A stretch of DNA of 64,000 bases from Bacteroides fluxus YIT 12057 (lineage in GTDB: Bacteria > Bacteroidota > Bacteroidia > Bacteroidales > Bacteroidaceae), in the NCBI RefSeq assembly GCF_000195635.1, contig NZ_GL882637.1, forward strand, positions 1 to 64,000, in the 5' to 3' direction. The notes under the pieces were generated by a model. That model saw nothing but the letters and a program-made list of their open reading frames with translations, was not told the origin of the DNA and searched no databases. Each line of letters begins with the position of its first letter. Within the stretch, counting starts at the first letter, position 1. Positions 24,982 through 34,094 of the stretch are shown piece after piece. The position numbers were made by a program, and so were the translations under genes.

Positions 24982-26952
24982 ATGAATCTTATAAAGAAAC
25001 TTAAAATAAAAACTGCTACTATCATATGTGTAGCTGGCACCATGATAGGGATGGGTTCGGTGAGCTCTTGTGTTGATGATATCAACGTTGGAAATGGCTT
25101 CCTCGACAAGCAGCCAGGCGTCGACGTAACCGTAGACACCATCTTTGCCAAGGGAGAGAATGCAAAGCGTTTCCTCTGGCACATGTACGGTGCCATGCAC
25201 AACCCTTTCACCTATACAGGTGCAGTATGGTATTCTCATCCCGATGCCCTTACCGATATTTGCCAATCGTACTGCGGATGGCATAATCTTGGAAAGTACT
25301 ACGGTGGTGACCTCACTGAGACCGACCAGGATAACGGCGGTTTCGTCAAGTTCCCCTTCATCGCCAACGGTGACGGCAATGCCCGTGCAGGTATCTGGCG
25401 TACCATCCGTGAAGGTTGGATTTTCATCGAGAACATCAATCGCGTTCCCGACTTGAACGAATCAGAGAAAAGCCAGCTCCGTGGCGAGGTGTATGTCATC
25501 ATGGCGTCGCGCTATCTCGATGCTTTCCGCAACTTCGGAGGTCTTCCAAAAGTTGACCGTTCATTCTTGGCTGCTGATATTGTAGATGGCAAACGCATGA
25601 GTGTAATCGAGACAGCAGAGTTCATCGACGAGCTTATCCAGGCTGCCATTGACGAGCCGGGTCTTCCTTTCTTTGTGCAGGATCAGGCCACCAACTCCGG
25701 ACGTCTGACCAAAGGCTCAGCCTATGGTTTGCGCGTAAGGCTGTGGAACTTCGTGGCTTCGCCTCTGTTTAATAGTGACAAACCTTATCTTGAATTCACT
25801 CGCAACGAGGAGAATCAGGATATCAACCAGATATGGACTGGCGGTTACAAGTCCGAACTTTGGCAGAAAGCACTGAAAGCTTGTGAGGATTTCTTCCAAG
25901 CCAATAGCGCCAATGGCAACTATTTCGCCCTTGTACAGCCCACCGGCAACGGTGAACAAGATTATTGCAACGCTTTCCGTGCCGCCTACTGGTTCCGTGG
26001 CAATAGCGAGAAGGTAATTGAAGTTCATGCGGGTCCGGGTACAGACGCTTGGAATGGCGACTGGAACGTAGAAGGTATGGATGAGTTCGGCATGGCTCTC
26101 TTCACCCTTGAATATATGGAAATGTTTGGCATGGCAGACGGTCGTAACTTCCCTTACGACGGTGTGTTCAATACCGATAACCCCAACAACGTAGACATCT
26201 TTGTCAATCGCGACCCACGCCTCTACGAGACAATGGTGGTGAACCGCAACAATCTTGTCGAGCAATATCAAGGACTTTCAAGTACCGAGATGTGGCAAGG
26301 TGGCAATGTTGACCAGACCTTCAATCCTGCTGTTACTGACAATCCATGGTCTACCCGTATGAAACTGTTCAAGTATCTCCGCGATAACGGCTATGCAGCA
26401 TATTATCCGACCAACTATGCTTACTTGCGTATGGCTGACATTCACCTTTGCTACGCTGAGGCACTCGCACAGACAGGCAATCTGCAGAAAGCCTGCGACG
26501 AAATGAACAAGGTGCGCGCACGTGTAGGCCTTGGCAAGGTAGAGGTCATGAACCCAGAGCTCAACCTAACCACCAACAAGGATAACTTCATCGAGCAACT
26601 CCTTAAGGAACGTGCCTGTGAATTCGGTTATGAAGACTCCCGCTGGTATGACCTCATCCGCTACAAGAGATCCGATATATTCAAGAAACAGGTACACCAG
26701 TTGCGTGTATGGCGCAAGGATGCCAACGGCAACAAGATGAATCCCGCCGACTACAATGGCAACACAAGTCTTGAACCCGGTGAACCTTGGCCGAACTGCA
26801 TCTATGAGAAGATACCTTGTACCAACAATATCCGCGTATGGTGGGATACTGACAACCAGACGAGCAAGTGGACCGACAAATGGTATCTCTCGCCTATTTC
26901 ACGTGATGAGATCAACAAGGGTTATGGCCTGAACCAGAACCCAGGTTGGTAA
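24982..26952 (+). CDS. SusD/RagB-family lipoprotein (partner of SusC at 21839)
   Basis: A 656-residue surface lipoprotein, on the long side for SusD. Lipoprotein signal 'MGSVSSC' puts the modified Cys near residue 30. SusD-like TPR helices ('RGEVYVIMASRYLDAFRNFG') and the C-terminal RagB region follow ('YAYLRMADIHLCYAEALAQ', 'LLKERACEFGYEDSRWYDL'), ending 'YLSPISRDEINKGYGLNQNPGW'. It binds the glycan delivered to the SusC barrel. It starts 11 bases after the SusC stop and precedes the second SusC by 34 bases, so all four Sus genes form one operon. Confidence 0.95.
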   Translation: MNLIKKLKIKTATIICVAGTMIGMGSVSSCVDDINVGNGFLDKQPGVDVTVDTIFAKGENAKRFLWHMYGAMHNPFTYTGAVWYSHPDALTDICQSYCGWHNLGKYYGGDLTETDQDNGGFVKFPFIANGDGNARAGIWRTIREGWIFIENINRVPDLNESEKSQLRGEVYVIMASRYLDAFRNFGGLPKVDRSFLAADIVDGKRMSVIETAEFIDELIQAAIDEPGLPFFVQDQATNSGRLTKGSAYGLRVRLWNFVASPLFNSDKPYLEFTRNEENQDINQIWTGGYKSELWQKALKACEDFFQANSANGNYFALVQPTGNGEQDYCNAFRAAYWFRGNSEKVIEVHAGPGTDAWNGDWNVEGMDEFGMALFTLEYMEMFGMADGRNFPYDGVFNTDNPNNVDIFVNRDPRLYETMVVNRNNLVEQYQGLSSTEMWQGGNVDQTFNPAVTDNPWSTRMKLFKYLRDNGYAAYYPTNYAYLRMADIHLCYAEALAQTGNLQKACDEMNKVRARVGLGKVEVMNPELNLTTNKDNFIEQLLKERACEFGYEDSRWYDLIRYKRSDIFKKQVHQLRVWRKDANGNKMNPADYNGNTSLEPGEPWPNCIYEKIPCTNNIRVWWDTDNQTSKWTDKWYLSPISRDEINKGYGLNQNPGW

Positions 26953-26986
26953 TCCAGATTTTAAATATCAATAAGACTTATAGAAT

Positions 26987-29764
26987 ATGAATATAAATAG
27001 AATGTTGATGCTTGCGACTGCTGTTGTCTCTCTCACGGCAAATGCGCAGGTAAAACTCAACGATAAGAATGCAAATGCCTATGATTTGGGTTACGGTGTG
27101 GAAATAAGCAATTTCCTCAGCACCGCTTCCGCAACCACAATCACAGGCGAGGAATTGCAGCAGACTTCGGCTACTAACCTTGCCCAGGCCCTCTATGGAC
27201 GTCTGCCAGGTCTCACAGCTCTATCGCAAGGTGGCTTCTCAGGCGACGAAAACAAGGGTGCCTCGTTTAATATTCGTGGCTATCACACGCTTAACGATAA
27301 AAGTATTCTCATCCTCGTCGATGGCTACGAGCGTCCCATCGACCGCCTCAGTGTAGAGGAAGTAGAAAGCGTTACTATCCTCAAGGATGCCGCTGCCACA
27401 GCACTTCTTGGCCATGAGGGTATCAATGGTGCCATACTTGTGAAAACAAAGCGCGGCGTTGAAGGCAAGACACACATCAAGGTGAACTATAGCCATAAGT
27501 TCCAGTTCGACCCTGAATTCGCAGACATGGTAAACGGTTACGGATATGCCAATGCTTTCAACCATGCCCGTCACAATGACGGACTCTCTGCCGCATACAC
27601 CGAGCAGGAACTTAACCTTTTCAAAGACGGTTCTGACCCGTACTTCTATCCTAACGTGAATTGGCGCGATCTCACTTTCAAGAACAGTGCCGAGGAAGAC
27701 CATGCATACGTTTCGGTTTACGGAGGTACGAACAAGGTGAAATACTACACCAATATCGATTATACCGATGTGCGCGGTGCTTTCAAGGATACCAAACAAG
27801 CAGACTACAATGCGCAGCTACGCCAGTCGAAGGCCAATATCCGTACCAACCTTGACTTCAACATCACCAACACAACTCTCATGTCGGTGAACCTCTTCGG
27901 TATGTTCCAAGAGACCAAGCGGCCCTCCGACATCGGTGCTGATGATGCTACAGCTGCCATCTACAACCTGCCGGCAAGTGCTTTCCCCTACAAGACCTCA
28001 ACAGGTATCTGGGGTGGTAACGAGGCATATGGTGCTGCCAACCCCATTGCCAAGATTCAGGAGTCCGGCTTTTACAAGACCCATCAGCGCCAACTGTGGG
28101 TAGATGCCAAACTATCACAAAAACTCGACTTCCTGCTCGATGGTTTGAGCGTATTTGTCAGTGCCGGTTATGCCAATTCATCAATTTATGCGGAAAACTC
28201 CCACAAGGCATACCAGTACGGCTACGAACGTTACACCGGTAGCATTGGCGACAAGAACAACGTATCTCTGAACACATTCGGTAACAAGGAGACCAACCTC
28301 ACCTTCAGCAACTGGAATGCCGGTCAATGGTGGAAAGCAAAGGCTAACATAGGTATTAACTACAAACGTTCGTTCTTCGGCAACGACCACTTCAATGCTA
28401 CAGTTGTTTACGACAACAGCGGCGTGAGCACTGATGGACGTGGAAACACCTTCTACCGTCAGAACATCATGGGAGCCTTCCACTACGATTTTCAGAACCG
28501 CTATGTTGCCGACCTTGTGCTTGCAGGTAACGGCTCCAGCCGTACCTATCCTTCCAAGTGGGCATTCTCACCCACACTGTCGCTCGGCTGGATTTACGCT
28601 GACAACAACGATGGTCTGCTCAACTACGGTAAGCTGCGTACATCGGCTGGCATCCAGCATACCGACTATATGCCTACCTATGGCATGTGGCTTCCTACAT
28701 GGGATGTTTCGCACGGTTACGTGATTATCGGCAACAACTACGGTGCCACATGGGGTGCATCGCTTGGCTCCTTCCCAACTACCAATTTCTCGCAGGAGAC
28801 ATCTACGAGCTTCAACCTTGGTACCGACCTTCGTCTGGCAAATGCTCTTGACATCTCAGTTGATGCTTTCTACCAGCTTCGCAGCCACATCATGCTCTCT
28901 GCAAGTTACGAGAACTCATCGGTGGTTGGTATACAATCGTCATACAACGATGTTGGTGAGGTCAAGAGTTATGGTTTTGAGGTAAGCGCCAAGTATGTGA
29001 AGAAAATCATTCCCGACCTCAATCTCAACTTGGGTGCCAGTTTGTCGTGGGCACGCAATGAAGTGGTCAAGTATATCGGCACACCGACCTATCCGCTGAG
29101 CAACCCTGTAGGTCATCGTGTAAACGAGGCATGGGGACTCAAGTCGGCAGGCTTTTTCAAGGATCAGGCCGACATCAACGCCAGCTACCGCCAGGAATAC
29201 TCTACCGTAAGCCCCGGTGACATCAAGTACCAAGACCTCAACGGTGACCAAGTAATCAACGAGTTCGATATAACCAGTCTCGATGGTGCTACTGACATTC
29301 CTGAGCTCAATTACGCCTTCAATGTCGGTATAGAGTATAAAGGCTTCGGTCTAAACGCATGGTTCCAGGGCACTGGTAACCACATGAAGTATCTCCCGTC
29401 AGCTATATGGGGGGGCATGGCCGACAACGGCAACCTTTCAGTAGACTACTACAACAACTGTTGGGATGTGGCCGGCGACAACGCTCTCTACCCACGTCTG
29501 ACAACTCAGAACAACAGCAACAACAGCCAGGCAAGCAACGTATGGTACAAGCCTGTTCACTTCTTGAAGATGCGCAACATCGAGGTTTACTATAAAGTTC
29601 CCGCAACGGTACTCTCGAAGCTTTCTCTTACTGCAGCCAAGGTGTTTGTCCAGGGCGAAAACCTTCTTTCCTTCGACAACGTTGACGCCATGGATGCTGA
29701 GATACTTTCGACGGCATATCCCATGTTCAAGGGTGTCAACATAGGTGTCACATTAACTTTCTAA
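26987..29764 (+). CDS. Short SusC-like TonB-dependent transporter lacking the CarboxypepD_reg domain
   Basis: A 925-residue SusC homologue. The signal peptide (~1-21, ending 'LTANAQ') is followed almost directly by the plug ('TASATTITGEELQQTSATNL', 'ILVDGYERPIDRLSVEEVES', 'LGHEGINGAILVKTKRG'); the usual ~80-residue N-terminal beta domain is missing and no clear 'DEVVVxGYG' TonB box is present. The barrel is complete and ends 'FKGVNIGVTLTF'. Shortened SusCs of this kind accompany a full-length pair in some loci. It is co-transcribed with the SusD 14 bases downstream. Whether it is TonB-coupled in the usual manner is unclear. Confidence 0.9.
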   Translation: MNINRMLMLATAVVSLTANAQVKLNDKNANAYDLGYGVEISNFLSTASATTITGEELQQTSATNLAQALYGRLPGLTALSQGGFSGDENKGASFNIRGYHTLNDKSILILVDGYERPIDRLSVEEVESVTILKDAAATALLGHEGINGAILVKTKRGVEGKTHIKVNYSHKFQFDPEFADMVNGYGYANAFNHARHNDGLSAAYTEQELNLFKDGSDPYFYPNVNWRDLTFKNSAEEDHAYVSVYGGTNKVKYYTNIDYTDVRGAFKDTKQADYNAQLRQSKANIRTNLDFNITNTTLMSVNLFGMFQETKRPSDIGADDATAAIYNLPASAFPYKTSTGIWGGNEAYGAANPIAKIQESGFYKTHQRQLWVDAKLSQKLDFLLDGLSVFVSAGYANSSIYAENSHKAYQYGYERYTGSIGDKNNVSLNTFGNKETNLTFSNWNAGQWWKAKANIGINYKRSFFGNDHFNATVVYDNSGVSTDGRGNTFYRQNIMGAFHYDFQNRYVADLVLAGNGSSRTYPSKWAFSPTLSLGWIYADNNDGLLNYGKLRTSAGIQHTDYMPTYGMWLPTWDVSHGYVIIGNNYGATWGASLGSFPTTNFSQETSTSFNLGTDLRLANALDISVDAFYQLRSHIMLSASYENSSVVGIQSSYNDVGEVKSYGFEVSAKYVKKIIPDLNLNLGASLSWARNEVVKYIGTPTYPLSNPVGHRVNEAWGLKSAGFFKDQADINASYRQEYSTVSPGDIKYQDLNGDQVINEFDITSLDGATDIPELNYAFNVGIEYKGFGLNAWFQGTGNHMKYLPSAIWGGMADNGNLSVDYYNNCWDVAGDNALYPRLTTQNNSNNSQASNVWYKPVHFLKMRNIEVYYKVPATVLSKLSLTAAKVFVQGENLLSFDNVDAMDAEILSTAYPMFKGVNIGVTLTF

Positions 29765-29778
29765 TTAAAGATATATTT

Positions 29779-31473
29779 ATGAACAAGATAAAATATGCTC
29801 TTTTAAGTATGGCGGCAGTAGTCTTTGCAGGCTGCGCCGACCTAAATTACAACGAAGCCTCGAATCGTGACGAGGACTGGACCTACAACAGCCCCCTCAA
29901 TGGTGTCAAGGCTCTTGTCTACGATGTCTACGCACAAATGCCTAGCGAATTCAAGGACAATTCCTACGGTGATGGCGCCATGATAGCCAGTGCTACAGAC
30001 GAGTCTGAGTTTGCGCTTTCCTTCTCACCCATTCACAAGTATTTCAATGGTGGTTGGACTCCTTCTAATCCTTTCTCGGCCACATGGGACAGGTCATACC
30101 GTGCCATCACTCAAGTACACATGTACCTTGAGCGCATCCACAAGATAGACCTGTCGGATTATGAATATGATCCCGACTATCAGACGATGGTGCAGCAGTT
30201 TGAGATATTCCCTTACGAGTTGCGTTTCCTCCGTGCCTATTTTTACTTCGAGTTGGTACGTGCCTACGGCGATGTACCTTTGGTGACCACAACCCTCACC
30301 AATGAACAGGCCAACAGCGTGGAACGCACTCCAGCCAAGGATGTGTTCAAGTTCATCATCAATGAATTGGATGCCGTGGCTGAATATCTGCCCGTATCGT
30401 ATAATGACATTCCTGGTCAGGAAATTGGTCGTGCCACCCGTGGTGCCGCCCTTGCATTGAAGGCACGCGCACTTCTTTATCAAGCTTCACCCTTGTTTAA
30501 TGCAGACAACAACAAGGAACTTTGGAAAGAGGCCGCTGCTGCCAGCAAGGTAATCATCGATAATGCACAGCGCTGGGGCTACAAACTCAGCGAATATGCC
30601 AACCTATGGGGGCACGATACATTCACCAATCCTGAATTTATCTTTGTTCTTGGCACCCAGGCAAGCAACACCTTCGAGCAGTACAATTATCCAGTGGGTG
30701 TAGAGAACGGCAACTCCGGCAACTGCCCTACGCAAGCACTGGTGGACGCATACGAATATCAAGCCGACGGCAAAACATTCAAGGAGAAACATCCTGGAGA
30801 TGTTGATGTGACTACTGAGAATCCATACGATGGCCTCGACCCACGTTTCGAACTCACTGTAGTGAAGAACGGCGATCTTTGGCCGTCTAACACAGCTCAG
30901 CAGATTGCCATTGAAACGTATCAGAGTGGCTTCAACGGTGCTCCCAAGTATGGCGCAACTCCCACGGGCTACTACCTGAAGAAGTTTGTGGACGGCAACT
31001 GTGTCACCACTGCCAACAACCAGACTACAACACGCCACAACTGGATTGTAATGCGTCTGGCTGAGGTTTACCTCAACTATGCAGAGGCCATGTACAACTA
31101 CTACGGTAATGCTGACGAACAGGGCGATTTTGGCATGTCGGCCAACGAGGCTATCAATGTGCTTCGTAACCGTCCCGACATCATGATGCCTGAATTCCAA
31201 GGAAACAATGATTTCGAAGAGCGCTACATGCGTGAGCGTATGGTAGAGCTTGCTTTCGAAGGTCAGCGTTTCTGGGATGTACGTCGATGGAAAAAAGGGG
31301 GCGAGTTCTTCAAGAATGTTGATGTGGCAGACTTCAAACTGAATGGGAACGGCAATTTGATTCTCAATCGGGTTACTAAGACTCGCCAGTGGGACGAGAA
31401 GTACAACCTGTACCCGATTCCGCAATCTGAAATTCAGAAGAATGGCAATCTGAAGCAGAACCCCAATTGGTAA
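29779..31473 (+). CDS. SusD/RagB-family lipoprotein (partner of the short SusC)
   Basis: A 564-residue surface lipoprotein. Signal and lipobox 'VVFAGC' give lipidation at residue ~19. TPR-type helices ('RFLRAYFYFELVRAYGDVPL', 'GAALALKARALLYQASPLF') are followed by the RagB C-terminal region ('RMRLAEVYLNYAEAMYNYYG'-like, 'MRERMVELAFEGQRFWDVRRW') and the family-typical end 'LYPIPQSEIQKNGNLKQNPNW'. It forms the second importer with the SusC at 26987. The TIG-type lipoprotein gene begins 36 bases after its stop, consistent with a surface glycan-binding protein encoded at the SusE/SusF position. Confidence 0.95.
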   Translation: MNKIKYALLSMAAVVFAGCADLNYNEASNRDEDWTYNSPLNGVKALVYDVYAQMPSEFKDNSYGDGAMIASATDESEFALSFSPIHKYFNGGWTPSNPFSATWDRSYRAITQVHMYLERIHKIDLSDYEYDPDYQTMVQQFEIFPYELRFLRAYFYFELVRAYGDVPLVTTTLTNEQANSVERTPAKDVFKFIINELDAVAEYLPVSYNDIPGQEIGRATRGAALALKARALLYQASPLFNADNNKELWKEAAAASKVIIDNAQRWGYKLSEYANLWGHDTFTNPEFIFVLGTQASNTFEQYNYPVGVENGNSGNCPTQALVDAYEYQADGKTFKEKHPGDVDVTTENPYDGLDPRFELTVVKNGDLWPSNTAQQIAIETYQSGFNGAPKYGATPTGYYLKKFVDGNCVTTANNQTTTRHNWIVMRLAEVYLNYAEAMYNYYGNADEQGDFGMSANEAINVLRNRPDIMMPEFQGNNDFEERYMRERMVELAFEGQRFWDVRRWKKGGEFFKNVDVADFKLNGNGNLILNRVTKTRQWDEKYNLYPIPQSEIQKNGNLKQNPNW

Positions 31474-31508
31474 AACGGATTCAACGAATTTTCAAACGAA
31501 TAAGATTT

Positions 31509-31868
31509 ATGAAAAAACATATTATATATCTTCTGGTCTCAGTATTCACATTGCTGTCGAACATGGCACTGATCTCGTGCAGCGATGACGATGTGGCGGA
31601 CGCCAACGATGTGCTTGTGGTAAAGTCTGTCCTGCCTATAAAAGTCATGGAAGGACAAGTTGTCACCATCGCTGGTACGGGTCTTGAGAAGGCCACTTCC
31701 GTCGTATTTCCCGGTAATGTCTCTGTGAACAACATTACCAAAGTAGGCAACGGCTATATCTCTGTAATAACTCCTGCCGGCATCTCTGCAGAGGGGGGAA
31801 CAGTGACAATCGAAGCCGACGGCGAATCGGCAGAGTCGGTCATGGCGCTGACTGTCGGCAAGCCTTAA
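31509..31868 (+). CDS. TIG/IPT-domain surface lipoprotein, N-terminal part (gene split by in-frame TAA)
   Basis: A 119-residue product. Lipoprotein signal (MKKHIIYLLVSVF... 'MALISC', Cys at ~24) and one IPT/TIG immunoglobulin-like domain ('VLPIKVMEGQVVTIAGTGLE', 'GYISVITPAGISAEGGTVTI'). The frame stops at TAA 31866-31868, but the next codon is CCT and the same frame continues with a second TIG-like domain and the C-terminal part at 31872. The expected intact protein of 450 residues would be the surface glycan-binding protein at the SusE/F position. As read, it makes a truncated lipoprotein. The interruption may be a real nonsense mutation, a sequencing error, or a split that still works. Start ATG 31509, not the TTG upstream overlapping SusD. 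Confidence 0.75.
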   Translation: MKKHIIYLLVSVFTLLSNMALISCSDDDVADANDVLVVKSVLPIKVMEGQVVTIAGTGLEKATSVVFPGNVSVNNITKVGNGYISVITPAGISAEGGTVTIEADGESAESVMALTVGKP

Positions 31869-31871
31869 CCT

Positions 31872-32864
31872 ATGCGCGTGGCCCCTCTTGACAAAGCAAT
31901 AAAAATCAACGAATGTATGGAGGTATATGGCAATGACCTTGAATTTATTACCAAAGCTTATTTCCCCGGTGAAGACGGCAAGGACATTGTTGTAGATGCA
32001 AGCGACTTTAAGCGCAAAGCCACCGGTTCTCTATACATCTATTCGCCAATGGGCATAAAAGCCGGACCTGCCCAAGTTGTCCTTGAAGACTGTAGTGGCA
32101 AGAAATATACTTTACCAGAGGTTACGTTGTCTGACGAGGTTGTAGGCGGCAGCGGAGAAACTGGAGGTGAAGGATACGCTCCAATCTGGGAAGGAGATGT
32201 CTATATCTATGATTGGGCTAACTGGCAGTATCTGACATCAGACCAGCTTAGTCTTGAAGATATTCAGATTCACGAAGGTCTCATGATCCGTCTTACCTTC
32301 GATAATCCCGACGGTGCCAGCGTATGCGTATGTGATGCCAATTGGGGGGCACCCGATATTGACGGCGAAGGCAATAACAGTGTATGGGTTGCTGCAGGTA
32401 CTACCGAACTTGAATTCCCCATATCGCAGGGTATGGCAGAAACTCTGAAAGCTGGTGGTGGTATCATTGTCGGCGGTGGTAACTACACACTAAAGAAGAT
32501 TGAGCTGTTCCGCGAGTATCCTACACTTTGGGCGGGCGAATACACTACTGGCTGGTGGTGGTATCTCCCGGCATCTGAGCTTGACCTCTCGGCAATCACG
32601 CCAGAAGCCGGCCAAACCATCAGGTTCACGTTCACTCACCATGATGCTCCTCAGACTTTCTGCCTGTGTGATGGTTGGTGGGGGGCTCCTTTCATCCGAG
32701 ACGGCGGTGAAAGCGACAATAACATCGTTCTTGCTGCCGGTGAGGACTTCCTGGAATTCGAAATCTCGGAAGGTATGGCGGCAACAATGAATGGCGAATC
32801 TGAAACAGCTCTCATCATCGGCGGTGACATAACAATCACCAAGATTCAGATTAAGACAGATTAA
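31872..32864 (+). CDS. Surface glycan-binding protein, C-terminal part (two tandem beta domains)
   Basis: 330 residues in the same frame as the TIG lipoprotein, separated only by TAA-CCT. Residues ~1-90 resemble a second TIG domain ('NECMEVYGNDLEFITKAYFP'). Residues ~105-213 and ~217-328 are a duplicated module: 'SVCVCDANWGAPDIDGEGNN' against 'TFCLCDGWWGAPFIRDGGES', each followed by 'ELEFPISQGMAETL' or 'FLEFEISEGMAATM' and ending in a G-G-beta strand. They are rich in surface Trp, as expected of carbohydrate-binding domains. The piece lacks its own signal peptide, so on its own it would stay cytosolic; the stop codon therefore probably inactivates surface display. It is the last gene of the operon. 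Confidence 0.7.
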   Translation: MRVAPLDKAIKINECMEVYGNDLEFITKAYFPGEDGKDIVVDASDFKRKATGSLYIYSPMGIKAGPAQVVLEDCSGKKYTLPEVTLSDEVVGGSGETGGEGYAPIWEGDVYIYDWANWQYLTSDQLSLEDIQIHEGLMIRLTFDNPDGASVCVCDANWGAPDIDGEGNNSVWVAAGTTELEFPISQGMAETLKAGGGIIVGGGNYTLKKIELFREYPTLWAGEYTTGWWWYLPASELDLSAITPEAGQTIRFTFTHHDAPQTFCLCDGWWGAPFIRDGGESDNNIVLAAGEDFLEFEISEGMAATMNGESETALIIGGDITITKIQIKTD

Positions 32865-32908
32865 ACTTTATACAAAGAAGTCATAGTCTGGTATCTGTAA
32901 ACATTTCA

Positions 32909-32948
32909 AGTCTGCCGGAGAGCTGAAGTTCTTCGGCGGACTTTTTGT
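32909..32948 (+). terminator. Intrinsic terminator of the double SusC/SusD operon
   Basis: AAGTCTGCCG pairs with CGGCGGACTT around a ~16-base loop, followed by a short T-run (TTTTTG). It lies 45 bases after the last stop codon. Confidence 0.65.
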
Positions 32949-33206
32949 AACGTATTTGGAACAAGGATGATTGTATCATTGTGTTTATAGATCTTGGTGA
33001 TAATAGCGTTGGCATTTGCTTGTGTTTTACTGCTTCTTCGCCTGAAGGCTTTGGAGCAACGAACAGTAGCACAGCCTACGGAGACGGAACGAAAACTCAA
33101 TTTGCAGAATCTCCTAATAAAAAAGAGACGGGAAACTTACCATCCGGCCATCGGGACCGTAGCCATAATCTGCGTGCATAGTGCATTCAGATGACGAAAA
33201 ATACTT

Positions 33207-33214
33207 TATCTTTG
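33207..33214 (+). promoter_or_regulatory. -7 promoter element of the dipeptidase gene
   Basis: TATCTTTG fits TAnnTTTG. Transcription would start near 33221, leaving the ATG at 33243 as the first good start and making the TTG at 33228 unlikely. Confidence 0.7.
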
Positions 33215-33242
33215 CCGACAAACATATTTGCAAGATATCAGG

Positions 33243-34052
33243 ATGAAGAAAAATCTATCCTTACCACCAAGAACATCCTGTAAGATGGAACGATATTTCT
33301 ATTACCTGCCACTTCTGCTGTCGGGCTGTCTAATGTGCGGTTGCGGCGGAAAGCAAGCGTCCGGGCAAATGCAGAGCCCGGACACGGAAGAAACCATCCC
33401 GCACACCGGCACCATGGCGGCACCTGCCCCTCCGGCCCCGCCCAAGAGCCATACTGCCCGTTACCTGGACTCCCTCGGTTTGGTCAACATCGCCGAGGCG
33501 GACAGCAGCATTGCCATTGAATTGATGTACACCCACGCCGACAACTTCACCGGAATCCTGTTGTATGAAGACTTGAAGGAAGCCTATCTGCACCCCGATG
33601 CCATGGAAAGTCTGAAGCAGGCGCAACGTCTTCTGAAAGAACGGCATCCCGGTTACAGCCTCATCGTATATGACGCCGCGCGCCCCATGTCCGTACAGCA
33701 GAAGATGTGGAACGCCGTGAAAGGCACTTCCAAGTACATATATGTCTCCAACCCTTCCCGTGGCGGCGGACTGCATAATTACGGACTGGCAGTAGATATC
33801 AGTATTCTCGATGAGAAAGGAGTGCCGCTACCCATGGGCACCCCGGTAGATTACCTGGGCAAAGAAGCCCATATCACGGAAGAGTCCCGGCTCGTAGCAC
33901 AAGGCAAAATCACGGAACAGGAACGGAAGAACCGGTTACTGCTGCGGCAAGTAATGAAAGAAGCCGGATTCCGCCCGCTGCCCAGTGAGTGGTGGCACTT
34001 CAACCGGTACAGCAGGCAGACGGCGCGGGAGAGATATCGGGTCATTCCCTAA
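33243..34052 (+). CDS. M15D-family D-alanyl-D-alanine dipeptidase (VanX-like), lipoprotein
   Basis: A 269-residue zinc dipeptidase. A leader and lipoprotein-like signal ('YLPLLLSGCLMCGCGG', Cys near residues 29-35) precede a Pro/Ala-rich linker and the M15D domain. The domain has 'IAIELMYTHADNFTG', 'LIVYDAARPMSVQQKMW', 'SRGGGLHNYGLAVDIS' (His and Asp zinc ligands) and 'SEWWHFNRY' (catalytic Glu, final zinc His). VanX-type enzymes cut D-Ala-D-Ala; a cell-envelope version in Bacteroides probably takes part in peptidoglycan peptide turnover, not vancomycin resistance, since no VanH/VanA genes are near. An in-frame ATG at 33285 would remove the first 14 residues. It converges on the GH3 gene. Confidence 0.88.
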   Translation: MKKNLSLPPRTSCKMERYFYYLPLLLSGCLMCGCGGKQASGQMQSPDTEETIPHTGTMAAPAPPAPPKSHTARYLDSLGLVNIAEADSSIAIELMYTHADNFTGILLYEDLKEAYLHPDAMESLKQAQRLLKERHPGYSLIVYDAARPMSVQQKMWNAVKGTSKYIYVSNPSRGGGLHNYGLAVDISILDEKGVPLPMGTPVDYLGKEAHITEESRLVAQGKITEQERKNRLLLRQVMKEAGFRPLPSEWWHFNRYSRQTARERYRVIP

Positions 34053-34094
34053 AGCCCAGCCCCGATTCTTCCCCTTTAAAGGCAAGTATGACCC

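Larger units (their letters stand above)
32865..33242. other. Intergenic region with terminator and possible gene remnant
   Basis: 378 bases. The first ~85 contain the operon terminator. A 66-codon plus-strand frame at 32994-33194 has a hydrophobic start ('IIALAFACVLLLL') and basic tail and may be a leftover of a membrane protein, but it lacks a credible start signal. The end holds the promoter for the next gene. Confidence 0.4.

Noticed and set aside
32994-33194. 66-codon plus-strand frame with hydrophobic start
   Set aside because: No promoter or ribosome site and no recognisable domain; kept only as a possible remnant in the intergenic note.
33243-34052. Vancomycin resistance (VanX) interpretation
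   Set aside because: The dipeptidase motifs match the M15D family, but no VanH, VanA or VanS/R genes are nearby, the protein has an envelope-targeting signal, and Bacteroides is Gram-negative.
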